The translations under genes were made by a program, and so were the position numbers. A DNA stretch of 64,000 nt, from assembly GCA_000697475.1 (NCBI GenBank), contig JNEU01001102.1, positions 124,001-188,000 on the forward strand, given 5' to 3'. Shown piece after piece: positions 1 through 10,262 of this stretch; position 1 is the first letter of the stretch, and the number at the start of each line of letters is the position of its first letter. The DNA comes from Lichtheimia corymbifera B2541. Its lineage: Eukaryota > Mucoromycota > Mucoromycetes > Mucorales > Lichtheimiaceae. Below the pieces are notes generated by a model that did no database searches, was not told the DNA's origin, and worked only from the letters and a program-made list of their open reading frames with translations.

Positions 1-917
1 CAGGATTGTTATAGCGACTCAATGGATCAGGGCCTACATGGATAGACAACGTTAGCGACTGAATTTCTAAAGGTGGTGAGGGTGGTGGATCAACTTACCG
101 ATACCAAGGATACCATCTGAATGCACCAATATGCATAACTTTTAGTCACCAGCATAATCTGTATAATTTACATACAACAGCATTCACTTACCAGCACCAT
201 CTCTTGTCAACTCGCCATCGTTTATATTGGAAACAGCAAAATTCTATTCCATATTGAGTTGATAAAATAAATAGATATGAATGGGAACGACCGACTTACT
301 GTATGGGGGACTGAAATGGCATCATTCAAGGTGACCGTGTCCTGAGCATAAAAACCTCTAGAAAAGCCCTCGCCATATCGAATGCTGAACATGAGGCTGC
401 TCGAACTAAATGTGCTAGAGTCGAGTGGTTGGAGCGTATGCAGTGGATAACCGCAGAATCGACCGCATCCTTCCATAGGCACCCAAGTTGTCGATGATCC
501 TTTTATATATACCCAGTTGTTAGATTGGTGCATTACTCTTAAATGTAAGCTACTTGCCTGTATCCAACAACAGGGTAAACGGCTGGGGTGGTGTACCTAA
601 AATCGCAAATCAATCATTGGCCCCATGGATCATCCTTGTCCACCGCTGTCATTACCAATGGAGATGTTCATCAAGTACTAGGGAATTGAGGATCATGTTA
701 ATCACTTGATATCATGAACATTGATGTTGTGCCTATTTACCGCCAGATCCATATTTTGTAATGGTACATTGACACCTGATTCATCCAGACGTTGATTCCA
801 TGCTGATGTATGCACGCCTTTTCGATCCACGGCCACAAATGGCAATGAAACAAATTGACTGTCTGCGTAAACTTGGGTGATGGCTGCAACTGCCAGGCAA
901 ATATCAAGGAACCGCAT
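1..917 (-). CDS. Pepsin-like aspartic protease (family A1), 5' part only
   Basis: Secreted or vacuolar endopeptidase of the A1 family, cut off by the window edge so that the second catalytic Asp is missing. I read seven exons: 917-741, 677-656, 596-558, 499-300, 243-192, 116-99 and 33 to beyond 1; phases agree throughout. The start at 917 was chosen because it opens a hydrophobic signal peptide (MRFLDICLAVAAITQVYA). After the propeptide comes YLMNISIGTPPQPFTLLLDTG, then SSTTWVP, so the first catalytic Asp is about residue 78. Further A1 marks are the flap-like IRYGEGFSRGF and ADGILGIG. The intron between 557 and 500 splits the DTGSS motif and appears to use a GC donor (CAG|GCAAGT). The family is certain from these motifs; the subtype (secreted acid protease or vacuolar) cannot be decided from this half. 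Confidence 0.88.
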
Positions 918-1527
918 ATTGTTTTCGATCGGATGGAGAGTCGTTGCCACGACGATGGGCATGAATATTCAGTTGATTTATATAGCGTCGATGAGCCACG
1001 CGAGTTTCCGCCCTTGGAGAATGTCGTTCCAATTCGAATCTTGTCGTGAAATCATTTTTCCTTCAACACGAGAATGTTAAGGTATACATTGATGACACCC
1101 ATGATAATGGATAATGATAACGATAGTGATACATATCACACTTTAACATATGCCGTCGTCATAAAAGGTCCATCATCGAGTGGTCTTTCCCCCCCATCCC
1201 CGTCCCCAGCACTTCATTCATCCCCTTTTGGTAACCAGGGTTATAATGTAAACCGTGCCCAGTTTTCTGGCATTATCTATTTACAACATCAAAACAATGA
1301 AGGGATGATCGCCTCAGTTTTTCCATGTTTAGGCAATGTTTGGGGGAAAAATCACCAAATTGGATTACCTTATCATGCAGGAGAAAGAAAATGTGTTTAT
1401 TGGACAAGAGTGTGTGTGTGTGCATGTGTGTGTGTGTGTGAATGTGAGTGTACGTGATGAGTGTGCAATATGTGAAAAAGGGAAAAACCAACGTTAAAAA
1501 GAAAGCAAATAAGAAAAAAATGTACAT
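918..1527. other. Intergenic stretch with a TG-rich microsatellite
   Basis: No supported gene. It lies upstream of the aspartic protease and downstream of the coiled-coil gene, both on the minus strand, so it should hold the protease promoter and the terminator of the neighbour. The only clear structure is an imperfect (TG)n tract at about 1409-1440. Open frames here are short and low in complexity. Confidence 0.6.
1409..1440. repeat. Imperfect (TG)n microsatellite
   Basis: Alternating TG/GT dinucleotides interrupted once by CA. It produces spurious Cys/Val- or Thr/His-rich open frames on both strands. Confidence 0.9.
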
Positions 1528-2192
1528 TTACAAGCAGAGCACCTTTGCAGGTACAAGGAAGCCATGTTCTTCATCAGTGGGGTCACTTGCAGAAAAACCA
1601 GGGGAGATAACAATGGTCACCGTTCCTTCTGCCTTGCCTTTGCTAGCAGCTTTCATGGTGGATGAATCAAAGGTTGCCTCGCCTTCTTCAATCTCTCGTA
1701 CTTTTACGAGCACCTCCTGGCCCTTGATAGCAAGATTGAGCTTGGTGGCCCGATTGACAATATTCGTCAACTTCTTTTCTGTATTGCCGTCAACATGTGG
1801 ATACACCTTTGACAAAGACTCCATCATCTCCTTAACAAGGGTTTGTTTGGCATCCTCAATAGAGCGTTCATCATCCATAGCTTGACGTGCCACGAGTGCG
1901 ACCATTTGTTGTCGTAGTCGAGTAGCCCATTCGGTATTGCGTTTGTCCATCCATTCAAATACTTGTTGAAAAGCATCATTGATTGGCACGCCAGGGTGTA
2001 AAGATTGTTGAAGGATGCGTGAAAGAATCATATCCACAAGATACTTTTCAATGAACACACCAATAAATCCAACATCCATCATAATTGGTTCATCCTCTTT
2101 GTTCTCCTCTTTCATCTCTTCTTCTTCTTGTTCCTTCTCGTCTTGATCTTTTTGTTGTTGCTGATCATCCTCAGTGTCGGGTTTCTTGGCTG

Positions 2193-2223
<31 letters not shown>

Positions 2224-2964
2224 GCTGAGCATGTGTTCTCGAATAAGAGCTTCCTTTTCAGGCCAATGCTCCAATACAAATCGTGCACCAGCAACCTTGT
2301 CGGCTTTGGATCGTAAGCTCATGCAAAGATTGGCTGTTTGGCTAAGTACAGCGCTGAGTTCACTTTGTACGGTTGATAGGTCATCGTCTGTAGCACGGAT
2401 CGTGCGCATATGCGAGTAATAGTTGGCTTCCATACGCGCATATTCATTGCGTTTCTTTTCAAGATCAACAAGAGCGTTTTGGTGTGCTTGCATCAATCGG
2501 TCATATTCTTGGCGTTGCGTTTCCAATGCTTGATGAGCAGCTTGTCGTTCTTGTTCTGCATGCTTCCGTTCCTGTTTGCGCTCTTGCTCAACTGCTTCGA
2601 TATACTGTTCCTTTTCATTCTCAATACGTTCAACAATCTCCTTGTGAATCATGAGCGACTCGGAAAGGGAGCGAATGTAGAGATCGGTATCCGATTCGTG
2701 CTGAATCCATGAAGCAATGCGTTGTCGATAACCGTGGTCATGCGATTGTTGAGATGCTGGTCGTTTATTGCCTGTGGTGACGCTATTTGTGCTGGCACCT
2801 GACTCGCTAGGTCTCGATGATGGTTCAGGCTCGTTATTTTCCACTACCATATCAGTATCTGCTGTGGCCGTAGTCGTAGTAGTAGTAGTAGCAGTTGTAG
2901 TTGTAGTATCAGAAGCAGTAAAGCTGTTTTCAACAGGTGTAGAAGTCTCCTTTTCGTTTGACAT
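1528..2964 (-). CDS. Acidic coiled-coil protein, 478 aa, unrecognised
   Basis: Intronless reading frame of 478 codons. The first ~90 residues are Thr/Ser-rich low complexity. Residues from about 120 to 200 are a strongly charged helix rich in Glu, Gln, Lys and Arg with heptad-like spacing, typical of a coiled coil. A run of nine Gln (about residue 250) leads into a Glu/Asp-rich linker, and the last ~170 residues look globular. I do not recognise a catalytic motif. The C-terminal layout, a helix with 'LAIKGQEVLVKV' followed by a Val/Ile-rich strand ending 'VISPGF', reminds me of the end of uncharacterised fungal coiled-coil proteins, but that is recollection, not a search. Start chosen as the first ATG; it is divergent from the PRELI-like gene across 640 bp. 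Confidence 0.75.
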
Positions 2965-3604
2965 GTGGATGATGATATACGTGCGTGTTTAAAAATAAAT
3001 CGAAAAGAAGAAGGATGCTAATGGCGGCGTCGCCGCAGGGACCTTTACAAACCATCCCATATCTGCTAGATGCTAAATTAGGAACACGGGTTACACACAC
3101 ATAGTTGTCCTTGGCATTCATCTTCACTTGTATATAGCTTACCTGTAGTAGAAAGACACGTTGATGGGCTTGGTTATTCACCAGTGGGAAGGTTAGTTGT
3201 CATCAATGATAACATCATACGTGTTTGCTTCATTCGTTCTCTCCATCCCTCCCCCTTTGCCAAAAAGAACAAAGAAAAATATAATACAAAAGGTCGCGAC
3301 TGTGGCTCACTATTGATAAAGGACCATCCGCAGAGACATCTTGTTGTAGTACAATGATCCACACAGCAAGGTTGTCACATACACCACACAGACTACTCAA
3401 ACACAACAAATCCTTGTGGGTTGACGCATTGTCAAATGGCAACAGAGAAAATGTGCATGCCATTTATCTTGTTTATGGCCATGTGAGCAAATATGCGTCC
3501 CCTCAGCGGCATATATAAAGGGGAAAAAAGACAATCAAAAGGAGTGATCCAATGGATAAAGCCTGCCATATGGCACATTCTTTCTCTTACATTTTTGATA
3601 CAAC
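2965..3604. promoter_or_regulatory. Divergent intergenic promoter region
   Basis: 640 bp between a minus-strand gene starting at 2964 and a plus-strand gene starting at 3605, so both promoters must lie here. A TATA box (TATATAAAG) at 3512-3520 sits about 85 nt before the plus-strand ATG. No convincing TATA serves the minus-strand gene. No other gene seen. Confidence 0.6.
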
Positions 3605-4489
3605 ATGTCTACCACCAAAGTGGCACATATGCTTTATCCTTATCCTTGGGAATTGGCAGTATGGGCTAATCAACAACGCTATCCTACCCATGAAAGATAT
3701 CCCATGCTCAAGACATCCGAAATCCTTTCTGACGACTTGTTCTTTTCCCAACAAGATATCGAAACACTTTCACAGACGTCATCCACTGCAAACACACATC
3801 AGCCATACCGCCGAGGTGATCATTGTACTTGCCATCTTGATTTGATATTGCTATCTGCTGATGAAGAACAACGACAACACCCTGTACCCAATCTCACAAC
3901 ATTTCCACCAAGAGTGGACGTCCCCAATGATATCATTGCATCGATGCCTTATAGCACGAATGAAGAACCTCTTGTTCCATTTTCGGGTATACGCCGAATT
4001 GTACGCCGCTGTCATGTCACGTTGCCAAACATGATACGTATGTTGCCAGCTTCCTCCATTCCTTCTGATATGATCATTCGACATGAAACATGGATTGATC
4101 CTTCAAGTCGGCAAATGACTATTGTAACTATAAACGAGACGGCATCAGAGACAGCTATTGTTGGAGATGTGACAATCTATCGTGCTCTCGATGGTCAAGA
4201 TGCTATCAGACCATGGCGTGGCAAGGCACCTGTAGCACCCCTGACACCCGAATATGCAATCGCTTCACCATCATTGCTTTCATCATCTTCCCCTTCCACT
4301 TCCTCATGGTGTTTATTTATGCAGTACGCATACTTTCAAGTATCACCTTCTTTCAAGATCCCCTTCCGATCCAAAATTGAACGCACATTTTTGAACTTGT
4401 ATCGACGCAACACAGAAAAGGGACGCATGTTGGATATGGAAACCATGGCGCAGAGAGCCAAACAGCAGCATCAGCAGCAAGAAGAGTGA
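3605..4489 (+). CDS. PRELI/MSF1-like domain protein
   Basis: Intronless, 294 aa. PRELI/MSF1 proteins shuttle phospholipids across the mitochondrial intermembrane space. Seen here: an N-terminal YPWELAV followed by RYP, like the family's 'hPWe.v..a...ryP' opening; a central 'RHETWIDPSSRQMTIVTIN' strand-turn-strand matching the 'vvE.s.vDP....m...t.N' core; then 'VTIYR', and a C-terminal basic helix 'IERTFLNLYRRNTEKGR' resembling the family's last helix. It is longer than typical members (about 170-230 aa) because of a spacer of about 50 residues after residue 50 and a Ser-rich loop near residue 220. The tail is Gln-rich. Its stop lies 55 bp from the stop of the convergent HOM2 gene. Assignment rests on motif recall; a divergent paralogue is likely. 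Confidence 0.62.
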   Translation: MSTTKVAHMLYPYPWELAVWANQQRYPTHERYPMLKTSEILSDDLFFSQQDIETLSQTSSTANTHQPYRRGDHCTCHLDLILLSADEEQRQHPVPNLTTFPPRVDVPNDIIASMPYSTNEEPLVPFSGIRRIVRRCHVTLPNMIRMLPASSIPSDMIIRHETWIDPSSRQMTIVTINETASETAIVGDVTIYRALDGQDAIRPWRGKAPVAPLTPEYAIASPSLLSSSSPSTSSWCLFMQYAYFQVSPSFKIPFRSKIERTFLNLYRRNTEKGRMLDMETMAQRAKQQHQQQEE

Positions 4490-4544
4490 ATTCGTGTGTA
4501 TTTGACATTTATACATAGTAATAAAAAAAAGATCTACAAAGAGT

Positions 4545-5675
4545 TTAAATAAGACCCTTGGCAACAGCAACTTCGGCATTGAGAACGGAGCTGCCAGCAG
4601 CACCAAGAACGGTGTTGTGAACGAGGAGCATAAACTTGATATCAAGAACAGGGCAAGGACGCACACGACCCACAGTAACAGCTTGACCCTTGTGCAAATC
4701 ACGATCAAGACGAGGTTGAGGACGATCCTCGTTGCGGTTGAGAAGGATGGCTTTTTCAGGAGCAGAGTGGCAACCGAGTTTCTGGGCCTCGCACGTGTAC
4801 TTGTCAAGTACGTCATAGATTTGTTCGATCGAAGGAGCACCATTGGCAAATTTGACAGAGACTGATTCAAGATGACCATCAATCACAGGGACACGAGTGC
4901 AAGTAGCGGAAACAATGGTGTTGGTCAAGGGTAAAAATTGCTTGCCATCTTGTCCACCCAAAATCTTGGACGTCTCCCATTCCATCTTTTCCTCCTCACC
5001 AGAAATGTAGGGCACAATGTTATCAAGAATATCCAAACTGGGTACACCAGGATAGCCGGCACCTGAGATGGCTTGTTGAGTGTGCACAAGAATATGGCTC
5101 ATAGGACCAAATGCATCTTGCAATGCCTTGAGAGGTACCATCAAACCAGTGGTCGAGCAGTTGGCATTGGTAATAAGGAAACCCTTGTCCTGGTTATACA
5201 CGCTACGCTGATAGGGGATCAAATCGAAATGGTCTGTGTTGACAGTAGGCACAATCAAAGGCACAGTAGGATCACGTCGATAGTTCTTGGCGTTGGAGAA
5301 TACAACAAGGTTGGCCTTCAAGAACGCCATTTCTACATGGATCGACTCGAATCAATACAACCGATTCACCTTGGATCCTTCTTGACACAACTTACCAATG
5401 TCACCAGCAACATCGGAATCGAGACCAGAAAAGACGACATCGCACTCTTTGAATTCTTCGGCGACACAGGCCTTGACTTCAAGGTTTTCAACGTTGGCTG
5501 GGATAGGCTTGCTTTGCTTCCATTTGACAGCAGTATGGTATGGTTTACCAGCGGAACGAGATGAAGCACCCAAAGCATGGATAGTGAAGACAGGATGATC
5601 CACAAGCATAAGAATAAAACGTTGACCCACAGTGCCAGTAGCACCAAGGATGCCGACCTTCTTAGTAGGTGCCAT
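4545..5675 (-). CDS. HOM2: Aspartate-semialdehyde dehydrogenase
   Basis: Reduces beta-aspartyl phosphate to aspartate semialdehyde with NADPH, at the branch to lysine, threonine and methionine; cytosolic. Two exons, 5675-5396 and 5332-4545, give 355 aa, close to the yeast enzyme. The Rossmann motif GILGATGTVGQRF is at residues 8-20. The active-site Cys is in NANCSTTG (about C152). Other fungal-type blocks are SNAKNYRR, LQ/TQQAISGAGYPGVP, DNIVPYI, LGCHSAPEKA and RPQPRLDRD. The intron junction GAC-ATT-G|GTAAGT to TAG|AA-ATG restores the frame. A second GT further into the exon would break the homology, which fixes the donor. The absence of this enzyme from animals makes it a known antifungal target family. 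Confidence 0.96.
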
Positions 5676-5892
5676 GTTGTATATGTGAAAGAGGAAAAGG
5701 AAAAGAGAGAGAAAGAGAGACTAGATAATGCCCTTGATCTGAGATGATTTTTTGTTCGGTGACTCATGATTCGCCAAAGCAATATGTTTGGTCATCACAG
5801 CTCTCATACATCCGATTCATGTAACTTTTATATCCCTCCCCTACCACATGACTCATCTACAAGTTGTATATGTCAATGATTATAAAATGTTG
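5676..5892. other. HOM2 upstream region
   Basis: Short upstream region of HOM2 with a purine-rich tract at about 5690-5725 on the plus strand (pyrimidine-rich on the coding strand). No gene seen. Confidence 0.4.
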
Positions 5893-6276
5893 TCAACCCA
5901 TTCTATCTTTTATACTGCCATTCTTTGCCTTCAAAATGATATATAAGCCCTGTTGTGATCGTGCTTTCAAGGACGTCACGGTATCCATGCTACCCGCATA
6001 AATATTCTCTATGATGAAATTACTCTTACGTTCATTCGATGGACAAGCGGTAGCTTGAAAGGTTGGGTAACAGTGTTCCATATCTGCAGGAGGAGAATTA
6101 CTGTACAAATACTGAAAGTGCTTCCCTCGCCAAAACTATTTTAAAAAGAAAAGTAAGCAATGGCATATGAATCTCATCACCATATGCATGAGGGATCATC
6201 ATTACCTTGTTTCATTATGTGCCAGGAACAATGAATCGACCTGATTAATAGCTGCGTTTATAATATGGAGGGGCAT
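5893..6276 (-). CDS. Candidate small two-exon gene, 92 aa, unrecognised
   Basis: Proposed exons 6276-6206 and 6100-5893, 279 nt in all. The donor (AAG|GTAATG) and acceptor (GTACAG|T) preserve one frame. The first exon begins MPLHIINAAINQ and the second carries 'CYPTFQATACPSNE' and ends 'SIKDRMG'. No homology is recognised. What favours a real gene is the promoter: a CCAAT box at 6348-6352 and TATAAATA at 6324-6331 on the same strand, 48 nt before the ATG. Alternative acceptors exist inside the intron and would give other frames, so the second exon's start is uncertain. Confidence 0.3.
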
Positions 6277-6323
6277 GTCTAAATGTGCACAGACCATCAC
6301 TCTGTGCTACGACCGCTTCATTG

Positions 6324-6352
6324 TATTTATATTTGACCCTACATCTCATTGG
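6324..6352 (-). promoter_or_regulatory. CCAAT and TATA elements of the 92-aa candidate gene
   Basis: CCAAT at 6352-6348 and TATAAATA at 6331-6324 on the minus strand, in the usual order and about 17 nt apart. Confidence 0.5.
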
Positions 6353-6914
6353 CCATGCCCATTCCAAGACATGGTCAACATCCACGCCTTGATGCTCATC
6401 CGGTTGGATAAAAAGGTGGTTCAATTATCGGTCATGCAAAAAGTATATAACTTTTATGGTACTATAAGGGGATGACCTCGACAGAAAAAAGCGAACGACC
6501 CTCCCTTCAGTTTCAGGACGAGTGGCCCAATATTGTCATATACTTGCACATTGAATCGATCATTGGGTTACATAATATACAAATTGGTTTATGCAAGTCG
6601 ACCTTCTCCTACATCCAAATGTGATATGGAACCATTTTTGCCGTATACACCTTCATTACTGGATGTTGTAGTATGTATATGTCTTATGTACCTTCCAAAA
6701 GACAATCATCATCAGCATCCATTTGTGCAGCAACCTGCCAAGGGAGTGTTTATGTATCTACCACGGGCCATGTTATTCAGCTCTTCATCTTTCCGTTAAT
6801 GCAGTCGACATCATCCATCAGGAAAAAGCAACGCCATCACGCTTACAGCGTAGGCAAAACATAAAGCTACGTGCTTCTCAATATTGTCATAGTGAACCAT
6901 GAGGTCGTAAAGCA

Positions 6915-7072
6915 TAAATGATCAGTGCATCCAAGACTATGAGCGGTAATGGTATTGTTTGCCTCTAGAGTTCGTTCTTATATAAGGCTATACATACAAG
7001 GTGGATCATGCTGATAGGGCCGTTGTCATAGGTAAACATTATGATGTATGTACTTGTGCCACAGAGCTCATC
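6915..7072 (+). repeat. Dispersed repeat, copy 1 (partner 57995-58160)
   Basis: About 158 bp that match 57995-58160 in the same orientation, including 'CATCCAAGACTATGAGCGG' and a shared 'CTTGTGCCACAGAGCTCATC' end. The two copies diverge abruptly just after that end, which suggests an element boundary. Confidence 0.8.
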
Positions 7073-7329
7073 CTCTTTCTTACATAGCCGTAATGATTTA
7101 AGCTTACAATGGACCAAGCTTCCGTAACAAGCAGTGTTGTTGGATACCATTACTATGGGTTTATTATCATAAGAAAATACAAGCGTCTATTCAAACATGT
7201 ATACAATCCGTTATTGACACCACCCATCTCTAATCAGCATATGACCAAAGAAGCTTTAATAATAAATGTAATATGACAAGAGGAACAAAAGCGTCTCGAT
7301 ACAATGATGTGGATAATCCAATCTCGCCT

Positions 7330-8400
7330 TCCGGCCTTCAAATTACTGTCTTCCGTTTCAATCCTGATGCCAACCAGTGGATCACATAGAATCAGTGGGT
7401 ATCGTTATGCCATTGTGTTCTTGGTTGCTGCCGTCATAAGTAGTATCTTCATCCATGATTGTAGAAGTAGCTGTTACATGCATTGACTTGAGTGTTTCAA
7501 TATCATCCATGGTTGGAAAGGCATCTCTGGTCAAAAATAAGATCTCTTGTCCATGCCATCCAATCCATCATCATCCTCAGCCGTATCCACATGTTCGTTA
7601 ATGCTGACGACGAGCAAGTAGCCAAAGCAACATTCCAGGATTCCATATTACTGCACTTGATTGCATCCATCCATTCATCCATAACCGTTGCGAGTCTAAT
7701 AAGGAAGAGCCTCTGTGATCGCTGCTAATATGCTTTCTTTTCCATCCGAGTGTTGGTCTCTCTCGTTCTTGGTCATTTTCAGTGCAGCTCAACAAGGCGA
7801 AGAGTGCTTGTATTGTGGGATATTTGACAGCTGATATGGGACCATCCATTAGAAGTTGTATGCAGCACTGCAAGTTGCCACACGTAAATAAAGCTGCTTT
7901 TATACAATGGCTATCAGCTGTCCACGTGAAGAGGCCACAAGTAACTTGAGACAATGGAGACCTTGCTAATGGCAGCTGCTGTTACGGGATGGTTGTGGCA
8001 GAGGAGCGTGTTGTAGTAGTAGAGTGACAAGATTGTGAACGCTGCTTGAGACAATAAAGTCATTGCTAATAGTAGCTGCTGAATGAACGCTGTTACGATT
8101 GATTGTGGCATTGGAGTGTGCAAGACAGTGTGTGCTTTCAAGGAAGACGTGTGTTGAAGTGGGGTGCACGCGTCATGAGCTTGCCATTCAGCTCAAGACA
8201 ATCGGATCAAGATATTCGTAGCATTGACATGGTGGATTGGAAGCAAGGGAATCGTTCGCAGGTTGTAGTTATACTTGAATGGGAGCAACAGTTGAGAATG
8301 GGAGGAGGAAGAGGCAAGAAGCCGAGAGCGGAAGAGGTGGAAATTAAATAGCCAGACACTGCCATGCACTCTATAAATTACTCCATGACCTTGATTGCCT
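7330..8400 (-). repeat. ~1.1-kb dispersed repeat, copy 1 (inverted relative to 56150-57110)
   Basis: Read on the minus strand from 8400 to 7330, this segment follows the plus strand of 56150-57110 block by block, for example 'CTCCCATTCTCAACTGTTGC', 'TTGTCACTCTACTAC', 'ATGGATGCAATCAAGTGCAG' and 'CCTGGAATGTTGCTTTGG'. Indels of many sizes break any shared reading frame, so I treat it as non-coding repeat or a long-dead element rather than a gene. Confidence 0.75.
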
Positions 8401-9080
8401 CTCTCGAACCTGAAACTTGCACACAAGGTGCTCTAGGACATGCTGAAAAACTTTGTCTTAGTAACGAACCCATGCTTCATTTGAAAATTTCAAATGGGAG
8501 AGCATAATGGAGGATTGACTATGACGGATGGAAATTGGGAAAGCGCCGGATTTATGAAAAAGTCAATTAGTATGTAGTTTCTTGGGATTCCCCATCTCGC
8601 ACTTGAAACTTGGTCAGAAGGTACTCTCGGACATGCTGATCAACTCCATTCATTTAAAAACCGCATGGTTCATTATGTACATTTTGAATGCCGGCCAGCC
8701 CAAGTATAGGAGAAAAGTAGGGTAGACGCTCCTGCTCCCCGAAATTGCCCACCTCGAACCTGAAACTTTCACACAACATCCTTTCAACCACGCAGAGCAA
8801 TTTCGTTCTCATAAAGTCCCCAGAGTTCATTATGAAAACATTGAATGTTGGAGAGACGACGAAGGGATGGTAACCTAAATAGGTTGTACGGCCGTGCGCG
8901 CCGATATTGCTGGTGGGGACGTCGAAACTTGGTCAGGAGGTGCTCTCGGTCATGCTGATCAATATCGTTCTCATAAAGCCTCTACACGTCATTATGGAGA
9001 TTTGGAGATACAGGCACCTTTATGTTTTTACTATGATTTAAGCGTGTTGCTATATGGAGAGTGGTGTTTGTTCATTGTCA
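8400..9080 (-). repeat. Degenerate satellite-like units (related to 55.2-56.1 kb)
   Basis: Several copies of a unit recognisable by 'CATGCTGATCAACT' followed by 'CATT' and then an AAACTTGG/AAACTTTC box. In reverse complement these match the 'AGTTGATCAGCATG' units at 55.2-56.1 kb. Units are roughly 160-190 bp with high divergence. Confidence 0.7.
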
Positions 9081-9186
9081 AGTAGCTAGACCCCGATAGA
9101 GCCGAAGATGCAGACGGACTTCTTTGTGCAACACAACTCATTTGCATGATACTTCCCAATGAACAAACACCACTCTCCATATAGCA
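9049..9186. repeat. Inverted repeat pair, ~30-bp arms
   Basis: Arms 9049-9078 and 9157-9186 are reverse complements apart from one base (GCTATATGGAGAGTGGTG in the left arm). They enclose 78 bp. The arm sequence is the same module found in the outer arms of the two large foldback elements. Confidence 0.8.
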
Positions 9187-9424
9187 TCATGCTTTTAGCA
9201 TATGAAAAAACGGAAATGTGCCTGCATAGAGGATTGGCAAGCATGATTATGAAACGTGATTCATAAGGTGCGCTCAACCACGACGAGCAATATCCCTCTA
9301 TGAAAGAACCCATGTTTCATTGTAAAGTTTAGAGATAAACGCACTTTCACGTTTTTACATATGCTGAAATGCATGATGCTACATGGAGAGTGGTGTTGTT
9401 CATTGTGGAGTATCATGCAAACCA

Positions 9425-9985
9425 GCTGTGTTACACAAACACGCCCCTGCGCACCTTCCTCTCTATCAGGGTCAAGCTAGTTTACAATGAACAAAGAGCA
9501 CTTTACATATAGCATGACGCTTACAGCATATGCAAAAACACAAAGGTGCCTGTATCTCTAAACTTTACAATGAAATGTGGGGTCTTCAATCGAACAAAGT
9601 TGCTCGCCGGCGTCCAGTGCACCTTGGGTGAAAGTTTCACAATCGTAGTGGCCATTCTCAGATTCACCGAATGTCACCACCAGCCAAAGTGGAACGAGTC
9701 AACCTCTTGAATTTTTTTTCGACGAGGCTGGTGGTGGGTGACATTCGGTGAATCTGAGAATGGCCACTACGATTGTGAAACTTTCACCCAAGGTGCACTG
9801 GACGCCGGCGAGCAACTTTGTTCGATTGAAGACCCCACATTTCATTGTAAAGTTTAGAGATACAGGCACCTTTGTGTTTTTGCATATGCTGTAAGCGTCA
9901 TGCTATATGTAAAGTGCTCTTTGTTCATTGTCAATCGCCTCACTCATATAGCCGAAGACGCAGAGGGATTTGCTTGTTGTAACAA
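9425..9985. mobile_element. Foldback element 1 with nearly perfect 200-bp arms
   Basis: 9484-9685 and 9726-9931 are reverse complements of each other. By eye they are identical apart from a 4-bp indel next to the 40-bp spacer. Weaker inverted similarity continues outward to about 9425 and 9985. No transposase is encoded. The structure fits a foldback/MITE-like element or a palindrome made by inverted duplication. The outer arm module (TTGTTCATTGTCAA... and the CATATGCTGTAAGCGTCATG box) also occurs at 9.05-9.4, 57.78-57.86 and 58.2-59.0 kb. Confidence 0.85.
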
Positions 9986-10262
9986 AGCTAAGGGGTGGAA
10001 GGATTTTGAAGCATCAATGTTATTGGTGGAGTGTGCATGATGTATCTTCCCCTTGTACGTCCTATAGTAAGGTCCACCTACAATACCAGTGTACAATGGT
10101 TCGTTCTCATATAAAGTTCTATAAGATAGGATTAGCTGAAACTGGCATAGGTAAGCATGGTTTATTCATGGACTCGTCATATCCACTATCCCCGTATCGA
10201 TCCCCACAGTAAAACAGGCAACATAAGGCAAAATGTATTTATATATCCAGTGTTCTTTGTTA

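Larger units (their letters stand above)
6520..10215. repeat. Repeat island A (gene-free mosaic of dispersed repeats)
   Basis: No gene is supported in this 3.7-kb stretch. Its parts recur between 54.9 and 59.05 kb. 6690-6900 resembles 54985-55195. 6915-7072 resembles 57995-58160. 7330-8400 is an inverted match to about 56150-57110. 8400-9080 holds units of the satellite-like repeat of 55.2-56.1 kb in reverse. 9235-9985 contains the foldback element. 9985-10090 resembles 57890-57980. The matches were found by eye, with many point differences and small indels, so they are old copies apart from the foldback arms. Confidence 0.75.

Noticed and set aside
1074..1527. Open frames through the TG microsatellite
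   Set aside because: Composition is set by the dinucleotide repeat; no start context, family or promoter.
2128..2712. Leu-, Cys- and Gln-rich open frames on the plus strand
   Set aside because: They are shadows of the polyglutamine and coiled-coil region of the minus-strand gene at 1528-2964.
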